Assembly: GCA_944472135.2 (NCBI GenBank)
Contig: OX235270.1
Location: forward strand, 72,425,168-72,489,167
Source of the DNA: Trichobilharzia regenti
Taxonomy: Eukaryota > Platyhelminthes > Trematoda > Strigeidida > Schistosomatidae
DNA length: 64,000 nucleotides
Direction: 5' to 3'
Shown: piece after piece, positions 24,601-37,622 of the stretch
Layout: each line of letters opens with the position of its first letter
Numbering within the stretch: the stretch's first letter is position 1
Notes under the pieces: generated by a model
Database searches by the model: none
Seen by the model: the letters and a program-made list of their open reading frames with translations, nothing else
Told to the model about the DNA's origin: nothing
Position numbers and translations under genes: made by a program

Positions 24601-27170
24601 TAATTACTTTTGGAGAATTATAGAATACTGATTGATGAGCAGTGATAAAGAACAGAAGTTTCTCAACGTCTAAGTACACTGTTTCTTTCATGTAATGAGT
24701 AGGGTTAATGAAAAAATATTGACTTATTATTCATGAATGACTGTAGTTCACCACACACTTCTTTGAAGAGTTATCGTAATTCTGGCTTGCAGCTACTTAA
24801 TTTGCAGTTTTATGAGGTATAATACATGAAGAAATCGACTTTAAATACGAAATGTACTGTTTAAGGACTTCATTTAATGGATCGTCATGTCATGCGTGAA
24901 ACAGCAACTTCTAATTTCATTTTACATTAAAAGCTTATCAGTATGCTGTGAAGTATTCATGATGCTTTCTGAAAATGATAAAACTAATTTATAAAATTTC
25001 ATACTGCACGTGTAATGAAGTAGATTCATAAGTTTAATTACACCAGCAACTGAAGACGGCGTACTTCAAATGAAAGCAACCATGATTTGTATTCTTCTGT
25101 GAAGATAACAGGTAGAAGGCACTAGGTTTTGTCTCCAAATCTTAGTCTGTTGGGTAATTACGAGGACTTGGAAATGTGTAACACCATACGCCACAACAGA
25201 ATATACCAAGACACAATGTTTGACCATTACTTATCAAATATTTCTGTTGTATTTAGTATATTACTTCCACAACAGCAAAAAGAAAGCATGGTTGCCATAT
25301 TACCCACACTATGCTCTATTAGCATACATAGAAAATTATGGGTATCTACTTCAACAGAGTTATTTTTTAACGTAACTTCATTTATGATAGTTGTTGATTT
25401 GTCGACATACTCTTGTCCAAAATCATTCCTGATATGCATAAATGTTCCGAAATTAAGTAATGAGTTAAAACATAGATAATTTGTTGAGTTTGCCTGTATG
25501 CATGCTTGATTTCTCCTGCGTATCATTTTCAGCGTCTCCGTTATCCTGTTAGACCTACATACGCAGTTCACAGAAAATAGAAAACCAAACATCCGGAAGT
25601 ATAAGGCTTAATTAGTTATGTTAAGCGTGGATCGTGCATATGTGGCACTTTCAAGCAAGCAGGCGGAAAGTACATATTGCCGGCATATAAATCGTACTGA
25701 ACAACGATTAATAGTTTGAAATGACAAAGAATATATCCATATTAATGAACATACGCTTAAGCGGAATGGAGCAGGATAGCTCATTCCACCCATAATCATT
25801 TTATATCATTAGTCAAAGGATAGATTATACTAGTCTTCATCCCATCAGGAGTATGTAAACCCTAGTGAAAACCATGAGAACTGAATATTTCACATCACAT
25901 CGTTTCCGTAAAGTAACTTTGACTTATCTGACACTGAAAATATATTTGCTCTTTAAATATTTATTTAGATCGATAGAGCAAGATATGTCTAATTAAAGAA
26001 AATAAATGTTGGATACTGCGTGTTGAATGACGCTTCTATATTGTCCAAACATATTTTTACTCACTTTATTTTGAAAGTGATGGGAATACCGAACAGTTTA
26101 AACAATGTGTGGAAAACGACAACTATCTTTTATTAATTTCAATATTCAGAGATATTAAACTTCATAATTCTTTTCTTAAAACAGACTTAAAAACAAATTA
26201 TGTTATGTTCTTTATGTTCTTCTTTATTTACAAAGAAGTAAGTAAAATGATTGATGTTCGCTTAACAGTGTAGCCGAATGCATAAAGTTATATCGCCCTG
26301 CCTCATACTTTCACGTTTGTTCATTGCTTAATGATGAAGAAGAGTGAATAATCAAGAAATTGAGCAGTCGTGAACACATAAAGTGAAATGCAAATAGGTG
26401 TAAAGTAATAAACAAAAATAATCCCTCTACCATGAATTGTAATTAGTTTGCATGACAGCTGCTTACAACACTAAAGGAAGTTAATAAACATTTTACGACA
26501 TTGACTATATATGAGCATATAAGAAATACACTGTAACGTGCACCCTGTTTATCAGATTTGACTCATGGATTATATGGGATTGTTGATTACAGCATTTTAC
26601 TAAGAAACACATCTGTGTTATGACATTTACCAAACAAATCAATAAATGAATGAACAATAAGGGAAAATAAGTCAAGGTTATTATGCCAAAAACAATTTTC
26701 AGTTGAAAAAAAAACACTTTGCCGTAACTTTGACTAAACATTTGATGAAAGTAAATTATCCTTACCAAATTCTTTTATTCAGCAATCCTGCATTACTGTT
26801 TGAAGGCACAACTAATATATTTTACAGTATTTATTCATTTCCCTTATTGTGAACAATATATACGTTGGGGATTTTGCAAGGTTCGAATATATTTCAGCAG
26901 TTGTGTAGCAGTGAAGAAGCCTTACAGTTATTCTCAAGTGTTTGCATTCTATTAGGGGTCCTCCAAGAAAATAATTTTTCAGCTTTTTAATTGAGTAAAC
27001 TGTAACCTTATACTGACAACGAAGTCAGCTACCTATCCACCCATTTCATGCATTTTAGAAAGAAAAATAACTGACCCAATATAAAATAGTTTAACTTACC
27101 GAAGGAGTAAATACTCTCCAAATAACACTTCCGAAAAGTATTGGTTTTTGGGATTCGGTTGACTGGTTAC
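21607..27170. other. AT-rich spacer upstream of the PLC-like gene
   Basis: The part of the PLC-like gene encoding its N-terminus should lie here or further upstream, but no exon could be proven. A nine-base segment at 22005-22013 has an acceptor and a strong gtaagt donor. A degenerate tRNA-like stretch lies near 22240-22310. A 350-base stretch at 25129-25592 is open on both strands (116 and 121 codons), with no recognised motif. Confidence 0.4.
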
Positions 27171-27385
27171 AGGATTTCATCATGAGCTGACATTAGTTAG
27201 ACAACCATTGGAAAACCTGGAAGTGCTGAGTAGTTTGTGACTCTTCAGCAGTACGCACCCACCGAGGTTCGAACCCAGGACCTTCTGGTTACAAGACGAG
27301 CTCATAGACCACTAAGCCACTGGGATCCGATCCAATGGCCCAAGAATTCTAACTTCTGCCAATTCACGATATGGCGCAACTGAAA
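27171..27385 (-). repeat. Hammerhead SINE (family C) with deleted ribozyme half
   Basis: The reverse complement gives GCGCCATATCGTGAATTGGC, then a tRNA-like head (CCCAGTGGCTTAGTGGTC; box B GGGTTCGAACCTC). The hammerhead start GTACTG-CTGAAGA-GTC follows, and then a CACTTCCAGGTTTTCC tail. The segment that should hold the second half of stem II and GAAA is missing or replaced by CAAACTACTCAG, so the ribozyme is broken. Its intact CTGAAGA defines the family core lost in the 30255 copy. Confidence 0.75.
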
Positions 27386-27817
27386 GGACCTGAAAACACT
27401 CAATAAACTTGACAGTCTAAATAATGCAACAAAGAGTAAGCGTTGATTACCTACCACTCAGAAATCAGACGATTCTAAATTTGACAGGACCGTGTAACAT
27501 GATGATAACCAAATACCAAAAATAAACACGCTTTTATCAATCTTTTCCCAATCGTCAGTATTTCTCATTCTCTGCCAATATTTTGAAATAGTTGAGACTT
27601 TCAAAAATGAATTAAGGAACAGCCTACAAACTGAATTGTAGCCTTCTATTTGAGATGCTGACAGTGTATTACGATGCACTTACAAGGGGGCTGTTTTCGA
27701 AACAAAATCCAATATCATATTTTATTAGAGACATTCAGCGGAGTATCCTGAAAGTTTTATGCATTCGAATACACTGAATACACAACATTATACTTATTTT
27801 TACTATTTATCTCACAG

Positions 27818-27916
27818 GAAACAGAAAATTCTCTTATACAAATGACCAAGCAAAAGGTACTCGTACAAACTGATTTGTGGGGATATTTTATTTACTGGAA
27901 TTTTGTAGAACAACAG
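27818..27916 (+). CDS. PLC-like gene, exon 1 of those found (PH domain start)
   Basis: Acceptor ctcacag, donor gtaggt, 99 bases, phase 0 in and out, residues 1-33. The stretch VLVQTDLWGYFIYW aligns with the PLC-beta PH strand of type 'VILRxDPQGFFLYW'. Only frame 0 is open. PLC-beta proteins normally have about 35-40 residues before this strand, so at least one upstream coding exon is missing unless the Met at residue 9 starts the protein. Confidence 0.75.
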
Positions 27917-29059
27917 GTAGGTGGTCTTTGTATTTTATGTCCATTAAGTCATAAATTTTATCAATAACCAAAATCTAATTAAATTAGAAGTGAAGTATCT
28001 TTCAAGAGTACTTATTCAGCTTTTGTAAGCAACAACATAATTGCAAGTTATTTATTACTGAATTGTTTATTCACATAAATTCAAGCAATAACTGGCGACT
28101 TAATTCTTCGCTTGTGAAAAAAAGTTAGTCGACGCGTAATTTTAGAATTTCAATCAATAAGATTTAAGGATTGCTGGTGAAAATATCTCAAAGCAGAATT
28201 CAAACCGGTAAATATCGCGTGGAATATAATATTCATGTTTATCAGAGTATGAAGAAATGCATAGTTCTTCACAAGAGGAAGACTGATAATGAGTAGCAAA
28301 CACCCACTGAGAATAAAAATGACCTCTCAAGCATCTTAAAACTAAGAAGCAATTTCTGTGTTACAGTTTTTTTTGTGGCCTTATTTCGTTTTCAGAATAT
28401 TAGAAGTAAGGGAATTTATTATGATTAATAAGCTTATTGCCAATAAGCAGTTATCTGTAGGTCTCACACACATGGATGAATACAGCGATAAGTCTATAGG
28501 TAATCCCATCTCCCAAACATTTGATTCTGTTAACTGTTAAGTGGTTTGAGTTTAAAAAGCTGCTTGTATGAGCATTGATTCAAAATGTAAATTTATGCTA
28601 AGAGTATGATCTAAAATTGCTGAGATTTACAATAACGTCAAGCTAAATGTTTACTCACCTTGAGGTAAGAATCCGTTGTATATTCAACAAAAAATAAACC
28701 TTTTTCTAGTTCTAAATCGGATTGTGACATTTTTTAGTCCTCCTACGTACCAAGTAGAACACTGTGCTTCAAACACTGAACTTTGAAATTTCAACAACAG
28801 TGGTGTTAATTTTTTTTAAGGAATGTGTTTCCTAGCTTCACGCCCAGCCTTCCCTCTTTATCAGGGTTCCTACTGAGTTTAGGAGTGTGTCGGCCGGGGA
28901 TCAAACTTTAGAACACGTCCGTGGCTGGATAACATTCTGAAATTATGATATACTTTTTGTTAAAAACAACCTTCAAAAGTCACTATAGGCTATATTTTTA
29001 GTAAATTTATAGAATATCTTTATTCCCATTAAGTTCACTTTACTTTTATTTCAAAACAG
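27917..29059 (+). other. Intron 1 of the PLC-like gene
   Basis: GT-AG intron of 1.14 kb. Apart from the SINE fragment at 28750-28935 nothing is recognised. Confidence 0.7.
28750..28935 (-). repeat. tRNA-derived SINE (family A), decayed minus copy
   Basis: The reverse complement carries CGGACGTGTTCTAAAGTTTGATCC (decayed box B) and CCGGCCGACACACTCC. It continues through GGCTGGGCGTGAAGCTAGG to a diverged RTE-like end near 28750. Box A is mostly lost. It lies antisense in intron 1. Confidence 0.6.
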
Positions 29060-29122
29060 TCGGTCTGTACACTGGATTTGATGCACGTCGAAGATATTGA
29101 AATTTGTACACACAACAGTGAA
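29060..29122 (+). CDS. PLC-like gene, exon 2 (PH domain)
   Basis: Acceptor aaaacag, donor gtaagt, 63 bases, phase 0/0, residues 34-54. LDLMHVEDIEICTHNSE aligns with the PLC-beta PH segment of type 'LDLSLVKDARCGRHAKA'. Confidence 0.8.
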
Positions 29123-29783
29123 GTAAGTAGTTGTTTTACTTTCATATTTTATTATCACGAAAATGTATAATTTAAGATACAACCTCGCCTAACAATGAAT
29201 CATCAAGTTAGACAATTAAGTTGCAGTTCGTGTAGTCGGTTTTAATGGTTTACGATTATTTGCAAAAAGAATCTTAACAACAACTTAACTGACTATAGGT
29301 ATAACTTAAATGGTTATGATTGACGAACACTAAACGTAACTGTCTGTACCGACATTAAATCAGGTGAATACTTGTTTCATTTTCAGCATATAAACCCATT
29401 TTCAGATATTCTCCATATTATTCATATGATCGAAAATTATTTTGGTTTCCATACACAAGGAAATATGAAGATAGAGAATGATCCAAGCAGTTTGTGTTTG
29501 CGTCACATAAAAAAGACACAAAGTTTTTCCACATTAAATACAAAAACTATTTCTCAGTACATGCCTTACTGAGTGGATACGCCTATACTAGAGTGAAAAT
29601 GGTTGTGACCAACTTTCAAATAGTTATTTATGTCTCATTAAAATGCACTTTTCCACTAGAAAATATCATTCCTCCTATTTATTAATAATTTTTATGCGTA
29701 AATTTACAATGAGTTTTTCATTGTGCATCGTCTCCATATAACCATACGTAAAATATATCTTTGTTATTCTTTTCTTCAACCAG

Positions 29784-29939
29784 CTGCCTCAGACAAAAGA
29801 TAACAAATCACTACGTCTTCAAATTTCTGCAGAAGGAATAGTTGTGTCTGGAAATAGTAATCTTCTTGAAACGTTATGTAAACTGGAACATCCAAGTATT
29901 ACATTGTTATTGGTTTGTGAAGATTTTATTGTATTAGAA
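29784..29939 (+). CDS. PLC-like gene, exon 3 (PH domain)
   Basis: Acceptor caaccag, donor gtaagt, 156 bases, phase 0/0, residues 55-106. LPQTKDNKSLR matches the PLC-beta 'APKDPKLRE' turn, and SITLLLVCEDFIVLE occupies the place of the 'ITVVYGPDLVN' strand. Confidence 0.8.
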
Positions 29940-30254
29940 GTAAGTAACAACTAAAATCAATGTATCAAACTAGAAATTAACGATCTCTTGAAATTTTTTT
30001 TGTCTTTTATAAGCTCTGAAAGAACATTTATTAAAGATTTGGTTAGTAGTTATCACTCATTTCTTCTCACTAAGAAACTACCAGTCTGATAAAATTATCT
30101 TATGAAAAATACTCCCGTTTTAATTTTCTACTAAATGCTTTTGTATTGTATTGTAGACAAATATATCCATGAACAATAAATATATATGATGTCTAAACTC
30201 CGAGATCTATAAAAGATGAAACAGTAACTCATCGACGAAAACATCGCGAAATGG

Positions 30255-30480
30255 TCGCGCCATATCGTGAATTGGCAGAAGTTAGAATTCAAGGACCATT
30301 GGATCGGGTCCCAGTGGCTTAATGGTCTACGAGCTTGTCTTGTAACCAGAAGGTCCTGGGTTCGAGCCTCGGTGGGTGCGTACTGATGAAGAGTCCCAAA
30401 TTAGGACGAAACAGCTGTCTAGTACCTTCAGATTTTCCAGTAGTTCTCTGACTGATGTCAGCTCATGATGAAATCCTACA
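30255..30480 (+). repeat. Hammerhead SINE (family C), full-length copy
   Basis: GCGCCATATCGTGAATTGGC is followed by a tRNA-like head (box A CAGTGGCTTAATGGTC, box B GGGTTCGAGCCTC). The hammerhead domain comes next, then a CAGATTTTCCAGTAGTTCTC tail ending in GATGAAATCC. The same order is found at 27171-27385 on the other strand. Confidence 0.8.
30380..30425 (+). ncRNA. Hammerhead ribozyme with one core substitution
   Basis: Stem I is GTACTG (30380-30385) with TAGTAC (30420-30425, one G-U pair). Stem II GTCC/GGAC and GAAA (30408-30411) are intact, and the GTC cleavage triplet ends at 30419. The core CTGAAGA reads ATGAAGA (30386-30392), so the conserved first C is A. All else fits a type I hammerhead with a very short stem III. 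Activity should be lost. Confidence 0.75.
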
Positions 30481-33429
30481 TTCAATCTATATAAGCTGTG
30501 AATTTCTACAAGGAAGAGAATTCCTTTGTCGAGTTTGCATAAAATGAATAAACGGAAATAACTGCCTCCTAACAGTGACAATTAAAACAGTTTAAAGCAT
30601 ATTCAAGTAATTCCAGTGTGAAAGAATAACAGGTTCGAACACAAAACTTTTTAGCAATAAAGCACTGATACACCTATTTCTGTCAAGTAAACTTCTGACT
30701 TATCAATATTTTACTTTTGCACTATAAACTACAGTTAATAAATTCCACTGGTTGATTACAAGCACCTCAAAGTCACTGTAATCATTCTTCACTAACTAAT
30801 TTGTATATTTTTGAGTTTCATAAATGCATTATTAATTTTTTTTTCAGTTTGTCATTAGTGCAAGTGGATAAGTTTTAGAATTTGTAAGAAACATCAATGT
30901 AGATGCATACACAGAAAGAATTAGTAACAGTTAAAGACCTAATGTTTTCCATTGTAATGGCATTCAGATCTTCTAAATCTATCTTAAACTCTTTTGCTAC
31001 TTGCTGAATAATAGTACCAGAAAGTTAAACTTTCATCTAACAGGTGTATACTGTCTGTATTAAATAAGCATAATACACACTCGTACAGCCTTATGAAGCA
31101 ATAAGTTTCGCTTGAAATGGGTTCCATAAATATTCATCTATGAAGTGTATGCGCTGAAACATTGAACATTCCATTTTATCACTTAAAACGTATATGAATG
31201 AATATGTTCAACCTACTGGTAAATGCAAATTGAGAAAAATGGAAGAATAATCTTAGTTGATTTGTTGGCTGTGAATTAAGCTCTTAAACAACACAAATAA
31301 AATAAAAAATTGCTGCTGATAAAACCCATTTGATTCTGCACATATTATTTTTCAAATTTTTTTCAACTAGTAGAGTTAAGCTATTTGCTAAACTTTTGTC
31401 TAATAGCCGATTAAAAATGTATTGATCACTAAATTGACAAGTGAATAGTTGGATACTGCTAAACACATTCACGCAGAAAAACATATAAATATCTTAATGG
31501 GAACAATAAAATTAAGTATTTTTGTCTAGTCTTATCAACAATGCATAGACTGAAACTCTTCATTTGTCACAGTGATGAGGATGATGTTGGATTAGCATTC
31601 ACTAGTTGTGAGTCAAAAAACAAAAAAAAATTCAAAATACACAGGAGAACAAAATGTACTAATCCTCGAAAAAGAAATTCCACGCAGTAAAAACATCACT
31701 CAGGTTTGGCTAACAGATTTAGTCATTTTCAAGCGAATGCATTGCAAACTTAGAGATATGCAGCCATTGCGATTATAATCTACAATTTTAGAATTTAAAT
31801 TTTTTTGTACTGATAACGTTGTATGTGAAACTAACAAATAATTCAAATGACTTTAAATGAATTCATCTTGAGAATACACCAAATAGGGATTAAACAGAAA
31901 CAGGTGGCTCTGTATGTGAGAAAAAAAGAATTCATTACAGAAATGGTACAAAATTTATTTGTCCACATATTCAGTTACTCAGTGTAAAACAGCGTATTCG
32001 CAATCTTCTTTAAAAGCATTTTATCAAACACTGTAATTGTTGCCAATTTTTCAGTGAATGTTGATAATTGATTAACTCGCACATATATATATATTAATAA
32101 GATAATTTTGGAGGAACAAATTTTCTCTTTGCGAGTCCTATCAACATCACACTTTAATGGCAATGAAACCATTACCACTAAAATACTCAGATTATACTTA
32201 CAGAATTGAATGGTGCATGTGTGAAAGTCTAGCGACAAACTGATCACCTTTGAACCTCAGAGATTAGGTAACGTTATCCAATCTTTGAAAGATATATCAA
32301 GGGGGTGAATTCACAGTAATTCAGGATTTATTATTACTTAAAAGACCACTTTTTAAGCTCACTATACAAGCAGTACCGATTTCAATGACTTTGGAACGAA
32401 ATTCTCGCACACTTACCACCCAAATGTTAATTTTTTAAGTTCGTTCATAGCGAACAATCAATTACAAGTGCTCAATATGCCATAATTTTTGTCGACTGTA
32501 ATAGTTTAAGTCAGTTTTATGACGTCTTTCTTTGGTTGCAAAAAAAATGGGTCCTAATTTACGGGTGTTTAAAATGGCAATTAAAAGTAGAAGAGATAAA
32601 GAGAATAATAGGTCTTGACTCACCATCCACTCATTCGTGTTAGGTGAGCAATAGCGGAGTGAGGGATATATTGTTAGGTACGCAAAAAGAGGTAATCATT
32701 GAAACTGTAGAGGTCATTATATCACGAACAACAAGTTACCATCTTCCGTGGCTTGAGTTGTTGACTGAAGTCGGAATAATTTGGAAGACAATTAGGTATG
32801 TTCAGACTAAACCATGGAGTCTTCGACTCTTCGGCTGCGTAAGAAGGTGTACACTGCACAGAAATAATGGTAAAAAACTTTAAATAATTGGCTAAGAGTC
32901 GTTAGTGGTGGCGGAGATGTATTTACTTTTTTTCATCTCGCAGGTTCTGAAAATGCTCACTAATTTCAATCTAACTACTCCCCGTCCAGTGTATTTTCTT
33001 CAGTTATAATTTCATTCTACCTGTCTCCTCTACTTTTATCTGTACTTCCCTGAAGTGAGATTACTTGAACTATTAGGCATTTGTGCAAATTTTAACACTG
33101 GCAAGTTCATCAGCCTCTGTGTGATCACAACTTACTTTTCCGACGAATATTAAAATGACAGCATCTTGAAATTAGAATTAGGATGAAAATAAAATCTAGT
33201 AACCTGAACTTTGTTGTTTTATGTTGATTCATTTCAATAAGCAAAAAATCCACAAAGTAAGGAGTTAAATCTTTATAATAAAGTCAAGGAAAACAGCATG
33301 CTTTAGATTTGTTTATCAAATTAGAAAGGTCTTCAGATATTTTTATTTTATTTATAAGATATTTTAATAAAGCAGCGGGCAAATAGGATGTAACGAAATT
33401 TGTATTGAAATCTTCACAAATTCAATACT

Positions 33430-33431
<2 letters not shown>

Positions 33432-33476
<45 letters not shown>
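33432..33476. repeat. (TA)n microsatellite, 45 bases
   Basis: Uninterrupted TA dinucleotides, the longest simple repeat in the window, in intron 3 of the PLC-like gene. Confidence 0.95.
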
Positions 33477-33478
<2 letters not shown>

Positions 33479-34426
33479 TCAACAACTTTGTCTAGTCCTC
33501 TAACAAAACCTAATTAAAATTCCTGAGCTTTCTATTCATATCTGTCCCTAATTTGACTAGATATAAGGTCTTATTAAGTGCAGCAGCGAAGTGGAAATTT
33601 CAACTTTAAACAATATTATGGAATCGCACAAATATATTTTTCTCTTTCTCAGTTTAACTTCCAGCCTTAAAATGGCGCATACAGTTTCTTGCTAGAAATA
33701 GTTAAACTTTAGGTTTCGGGAAACGCAGTTTTTCAGGCTAATGGAATTCAAAGTAAAGGTACATATTTGCATCCCAGAATTAGATATATAGTGTTCTACT
33801 AGCTGAAACAACATCTGCCGTGTTCAGCGATAAGTAATCGCCGTCAAAGAAGCCTCCCAATAAGTGTAAGCAGCTCCGTTGTTATGCATAGCTGTTAAGT
33901 GTACAACAAGCGTTCTTGCAAGAATATACTTAGCCTATTTAGCGACAGTAACTGTTGTAGTCAGTCGGGCAGAATGATAGATACATCAATAGTCTATTTT
34001 TGTAAATCTTTTGGCAGGTTTTACTTCAGATCATCCCCACTATAAGTTGATATTTCTAAACTAATTCACGATAAAATTCCGCATTCTAACAGATGCACTG
34101 AGATGGTAACCTAAACTGGTGGGAATTAACCAACTAAAACAACAACTAACATTATTTTGAAAGCTACTCGCATCAACTATTTTGTCATCAATTACAGTAG
34201 TTTATCCCATTATGTTTTTACGCAGTTTTTCACGACATCCTTCAAATAATGATTTCTGAGAACATTTACCAGAAGCAGTATTTGAAAATTTAGCAATTTC
34301 ATACAAGAAAAGTGTTTTATAAACGCAATTATTCACTTATTACGAAAATAAGTAAATTAGACGATTTGTTTCGAGTTCAGTACTAACTGGAAGTCAAACT
34401 CATTTCACCTCTTTTCATTTTCTAAG

Positions 34427-34512
34427 TCATGGAAAAATGCTCTACTTCGGTTAGTATTCACCCACTATACAGCGCGCATCACACTGGCACCTCTGGAATT
34501 ACTCTGGAAACA
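34427..34512 (+). CDS. PLC-like gene, exon 4 (end of PH domain)
   Basis: Acceptor tttctaag, donor gtaagt, 86 bases, phase 0 in, 2 out, residues 107-134 plus a split Gln codon (CA/A). SWKNALLRLVFTH has the aromatic-rich helix expected at the PH C-terminus ('AKEWTNEVFSL' type). An alternative start codon in another frame lies inside this exon but breaks the phase chain. Confidence 0.7.
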
Positions 34513-35582
34513 GTAAGTAACTTATGGTATCTGAATATCTCATCTGGATATATGATTTTTAATTTAATTTATCCTGTTCCACTTCTTTTAGCTGAACTAG
34601 TAAATCGTTATAGTACAAACGATTAAAGTAAACTAAAAAGAGTATAACTTTAAGAGAAAAGAGATTTAGAAGTTATTTTGCTTGAAAGTCGAGTCTTGAA
34701 ATGGTGTCACCCTTTCAAAAAGACTATGATCAAACATGCAAGTTTTTCAGGAAATGTGTTCCCTTAATAATTCTTGTACTAGCAAGACAAACAAGATTCG
34801 TGATACAAAATATACAAATTTTATTTGAAGGTTTCTCTTTAGGTGAAGACAGCCTAAAATATGAATAGGATCAACTAAATAAGAAAACATGCATTTCATA
34901 TATCAAATCTTATTCTTTTTGGTCTGATAAAAATGAATATTTTTATCTCATAATATGCAATTTTGTAAATTTAGCCAACCAGTAAGAACCAATTCCATAT
35001 AGTCTGTTACAAATGCCGAATAGATTTAATTATATATATATATACACTGCCTGCCTGATGTTTCTTGAAATTAACTGTATGCAAATTGACTTATGCACAC
35101 GTCTGGTCAAGTTAATGATACAGGTGGTGACATTACAATCTAAAATGAAGTTAAATACAGGGTATACTTGTCGTTTCACTTGGCTAGATTAAAAACAACA
35201 AAATTGCAGCAATTCAGAGACTGTCTCTGCAAGACTCCTACAAGAATATCCTAAATAAAATGTTATACTGAAATATTAACAACCTAAACATTAGGAAAAG
35301 AGTCATTATAAATTATTTAAAATAATCCCAGCGTATTTAGGAAAAAATCAAAACATGATTTTTTTTCTTAAACACCCTGGGATTATTTTAAATAATTTAT
35401 AATGAATCAATCTTACTCGAAGCTAAAATTATTCCAGGAAATTCGTAACATCTACGGTCTGGAAACTTAAAATCTTATTAAAATTGGGAAAAGAGTAATA
35501 TTAAAGGAACTTTTGAGTATTCTTTTTTTTTATATAGATAGATAACACAGTGAATTATTATGCCTGTTCTTTTTATTTACAG
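34513..35582 (+). other. Intron 4 of the PLC-like gene
   Basis: GT-AG intron of 1.07 kb holding the perfect-arm hairpin at 35303-35405 and a short TA tract near 35032. Otherwise unrecognised. Confidence 0.65.
35303..35405. repeat. Inverted repeat with perfect 29-base arms
   Basis: 35303-35331 and 35377-35405 are exact reverse complements (TCATTATAAATT...AATCCCAG and its partner). The inner sequence continues as an imperfect hairpin (GAAAAAATCAAAAC against GATTTTTTTTC). It is about 103 bases in total, like a small foldback or MITE. No target-site duplication is obvious. Confidence 0.85.
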
Positions 35583-35781
35583 ATGGACTCATTTAATACT
35601 TGTGTGTTCAAAGCTGTCACCTTGTAAAGATGAACAGACAAGTTGTAACAGTCACACGATAGTTCCAGACTGTTGTCTTACAGCAGCACTAGGTATCGAA
35701 GGGGATTCTGTCCACAAACAAACAAGTTTTTCTGTAAATGAAAAATGCGACGGCAAGTACTTTTCGGGTGAAAACATCGAA
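35583..35781 (+). CDS. PLC-like gene, exon 5 (PH to EF-hand linker)
   Basis: Acceptor ttatttacag, donor gtaagt, 199 bases, phase 2 in, 0 out, residues 136-201. The first base completes Gln135. Frame 0 would stop at once, so the phase is forced. In PLC-beta this stretch is the first EF-hand-like lobe. Here it is Cys/Ser-rich (CCLTAALGIEGDS) with no Ca-binding loop. Confidence 0.75.
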
Positions 35782-37521
35782 GTAAGTCAAGTAAAACGTT
35801 ATATCTATACTTTTGAAAATAAGGTATCAAAATGTCCCAAGTAAAAACATAATTAGTGTCTGATATGTGCAAACGTTCTGTAGTTCTAAAATACGTGACA
35901 AGCATTCTTACTTTATTTTATGTCCCTTAATACACAGTGATATTTGATATGTCAACCTCCTGAAGTTTAATAACTAATTTTTAAGTTGACAATAGGCTGA
36001 ACGTGCCCAAATTAAAATAAAAAATCAGTTCCAAAGATGTGATATGTTCATCTTAAACACCGACAGCAATATAAACTGAGACTGATCACAGAAAGATGAA
36101 AAAACGAATCCCTTCGTCCAATAACAAGGAAGACTTAATATAAAAGAACAGCAGGTTCAGGATTCATGCTTCGTGATACCTTCCATGAATTCAAAAACCT
36201 TCGCTGTTGTGTCAATATGCAAAGCCTTACTACTAGTCTATTCAAGGCTTGACTGTTCTTCCCATAGGAGTGAGTTATTTCCATGAACCAGCCACCTGAC
36301 AGAAGCTACAGTACATGTCCAATCATAACTGCTGATCAAAATTTACCAATGGCATGTATAACAAAATAAATAGACTTAGTTACTTGGTGGTTCTATGATC
36401 AGTCTCCCCACCTTTTTGATACTGGTGATGAAAAATGTTTAGTCTGTCTGTTGTCATATTGGCTCCAAGTACGGACTCTTTCATGATACTCAAGGGTTAT
36501 TATGATAATTTACATCCTCTGATAAACCAACATGAGACCGGGCATTCTGGCCAAAAATTATCAGTCTGAGGGAAATGCAAATTAACTTAGAAACAAATAA
36601 TTAAAAATACCTTGTTTGTATGAAAGCCTTGAAATGTGTAGGCGTAGTTTGATTATAAATGTCTGTATACTCTACACTTAGAGTTTATTCTCATGAAAAC
36701 AAAACAGACTGATTGCAGGCTTTCACTTATTCAGTTAAACTGTTACTTCTACATTCGTAAGGTCCATTAATTCTATCTTCTGCAAACTATTGATTATTTG
36801 CCTATAATTCGCTGTTTAACCTTAGCCTCAAGGTGTGTATATCCTAGGCCAATTTAACGCTTGAAAATATTCTGACTAACTTTAATGTGTTGCTCTTTCG
36901 AATAACCATTTTCTCTAGTACGTTTGCCTACGTAATATCCTGTTATTTAATCAAAATTTATATTGGTGGAAATTTGAATATTGCAACTTACTACAAGGAA
37001 AATGATGAATTTCTAATGATTTAAATTAACGAGGAAATGTCATTTCGTTACTCAGATAAAAAGACAAAAATAGAGAACCTTGTGAAAACACTTCTTTCTC
37101 ATCTATTTCTACTTTCCCGAATAGGAATATTCTTGGTGTGTTATATTATTTCTGCCTTTCCAAATTCGAATTAAAAGGCTGATTTACAACTGCTATGGTG
37201 TCTTAATTCCATTGAAAACTAGCTTTTAAGCATACTTGCTGCATAATACCTGTGCTGATTACTATACCCAGAAGACTGTACTTCTTTGCGTATTTCTACC
37301 GTCTAAATTGCACTCGCTGCAATTTTTTGTGTAATATTTTTTTACTCTCAGTTAGTGAATGATTTGGATGTATTCTTGGACTTAAGCACGCTAATATATT
37401 GCTCCAATCAGACTGATATTAAATATGAGTTTAAATCAAGAACTTTTGGATGAGTAAAACTTTGTGTATCATTCTGAAGTCGAAAATTTCAGAAGAAATT
37501 TTTTTATCTTTTAACCTTTAG
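35782..37521 (+). other. Intron 5 of the PLC-like gene
   Basis: GT-AG intron of 1.74 kb. No element could be recognised. Confidence 0.65.
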
Positions 37522-37622
37522 ACTCAACAAATTAGACTTGAAAATTTGACATTTGATTACTTCTTCAGTTTGTTTGTTCAATTGTGGCCTAGAGAAGATA
37601 TCGCAGACTTATTTTCTGCCCA
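37522..37622 (+). CDS. PLC-like gene, exon 6 (EF-hand-like region)
   Basis: Acceptor aaccttta-g, donor gtaagc, 101 bases, phase 0 in, 2 out, residues 202-234 plus a split His codon. FFSLFVQLWPREDIADLFSA closely follows the PLC-beta EF-hand helix of type 'FLxxLCPRPEIDxIF'. This is one of the strongest family matches in the gene. Confidence 0.85.

Larger units (their letters stand above)
29940..34426 (+). other. Intron 3 of the PLC-like gene
   Basis: GT-AG intron of 4.5 kb with a SINE (30255-30480) and a long (TA)n tract (33432-33476). The rest is AT-rich and unrecognised. The ORFs within it show no motif. Confidence 0.65.

Noticed and set aside
25129..25592. Overlapping long ORFs on both strands (116 and 121 codons)
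   Set aside because: No motif recognised in either translation and no convincing splice borders; open frames on both strands can arise by chance. Left as unexplained, not annotated as genes.
33432..33476. TA tract as a replication origin or matrix attachment site
   Set aside because: Only a simple dinucleotide repeat; nothing beyond composition supports a function.
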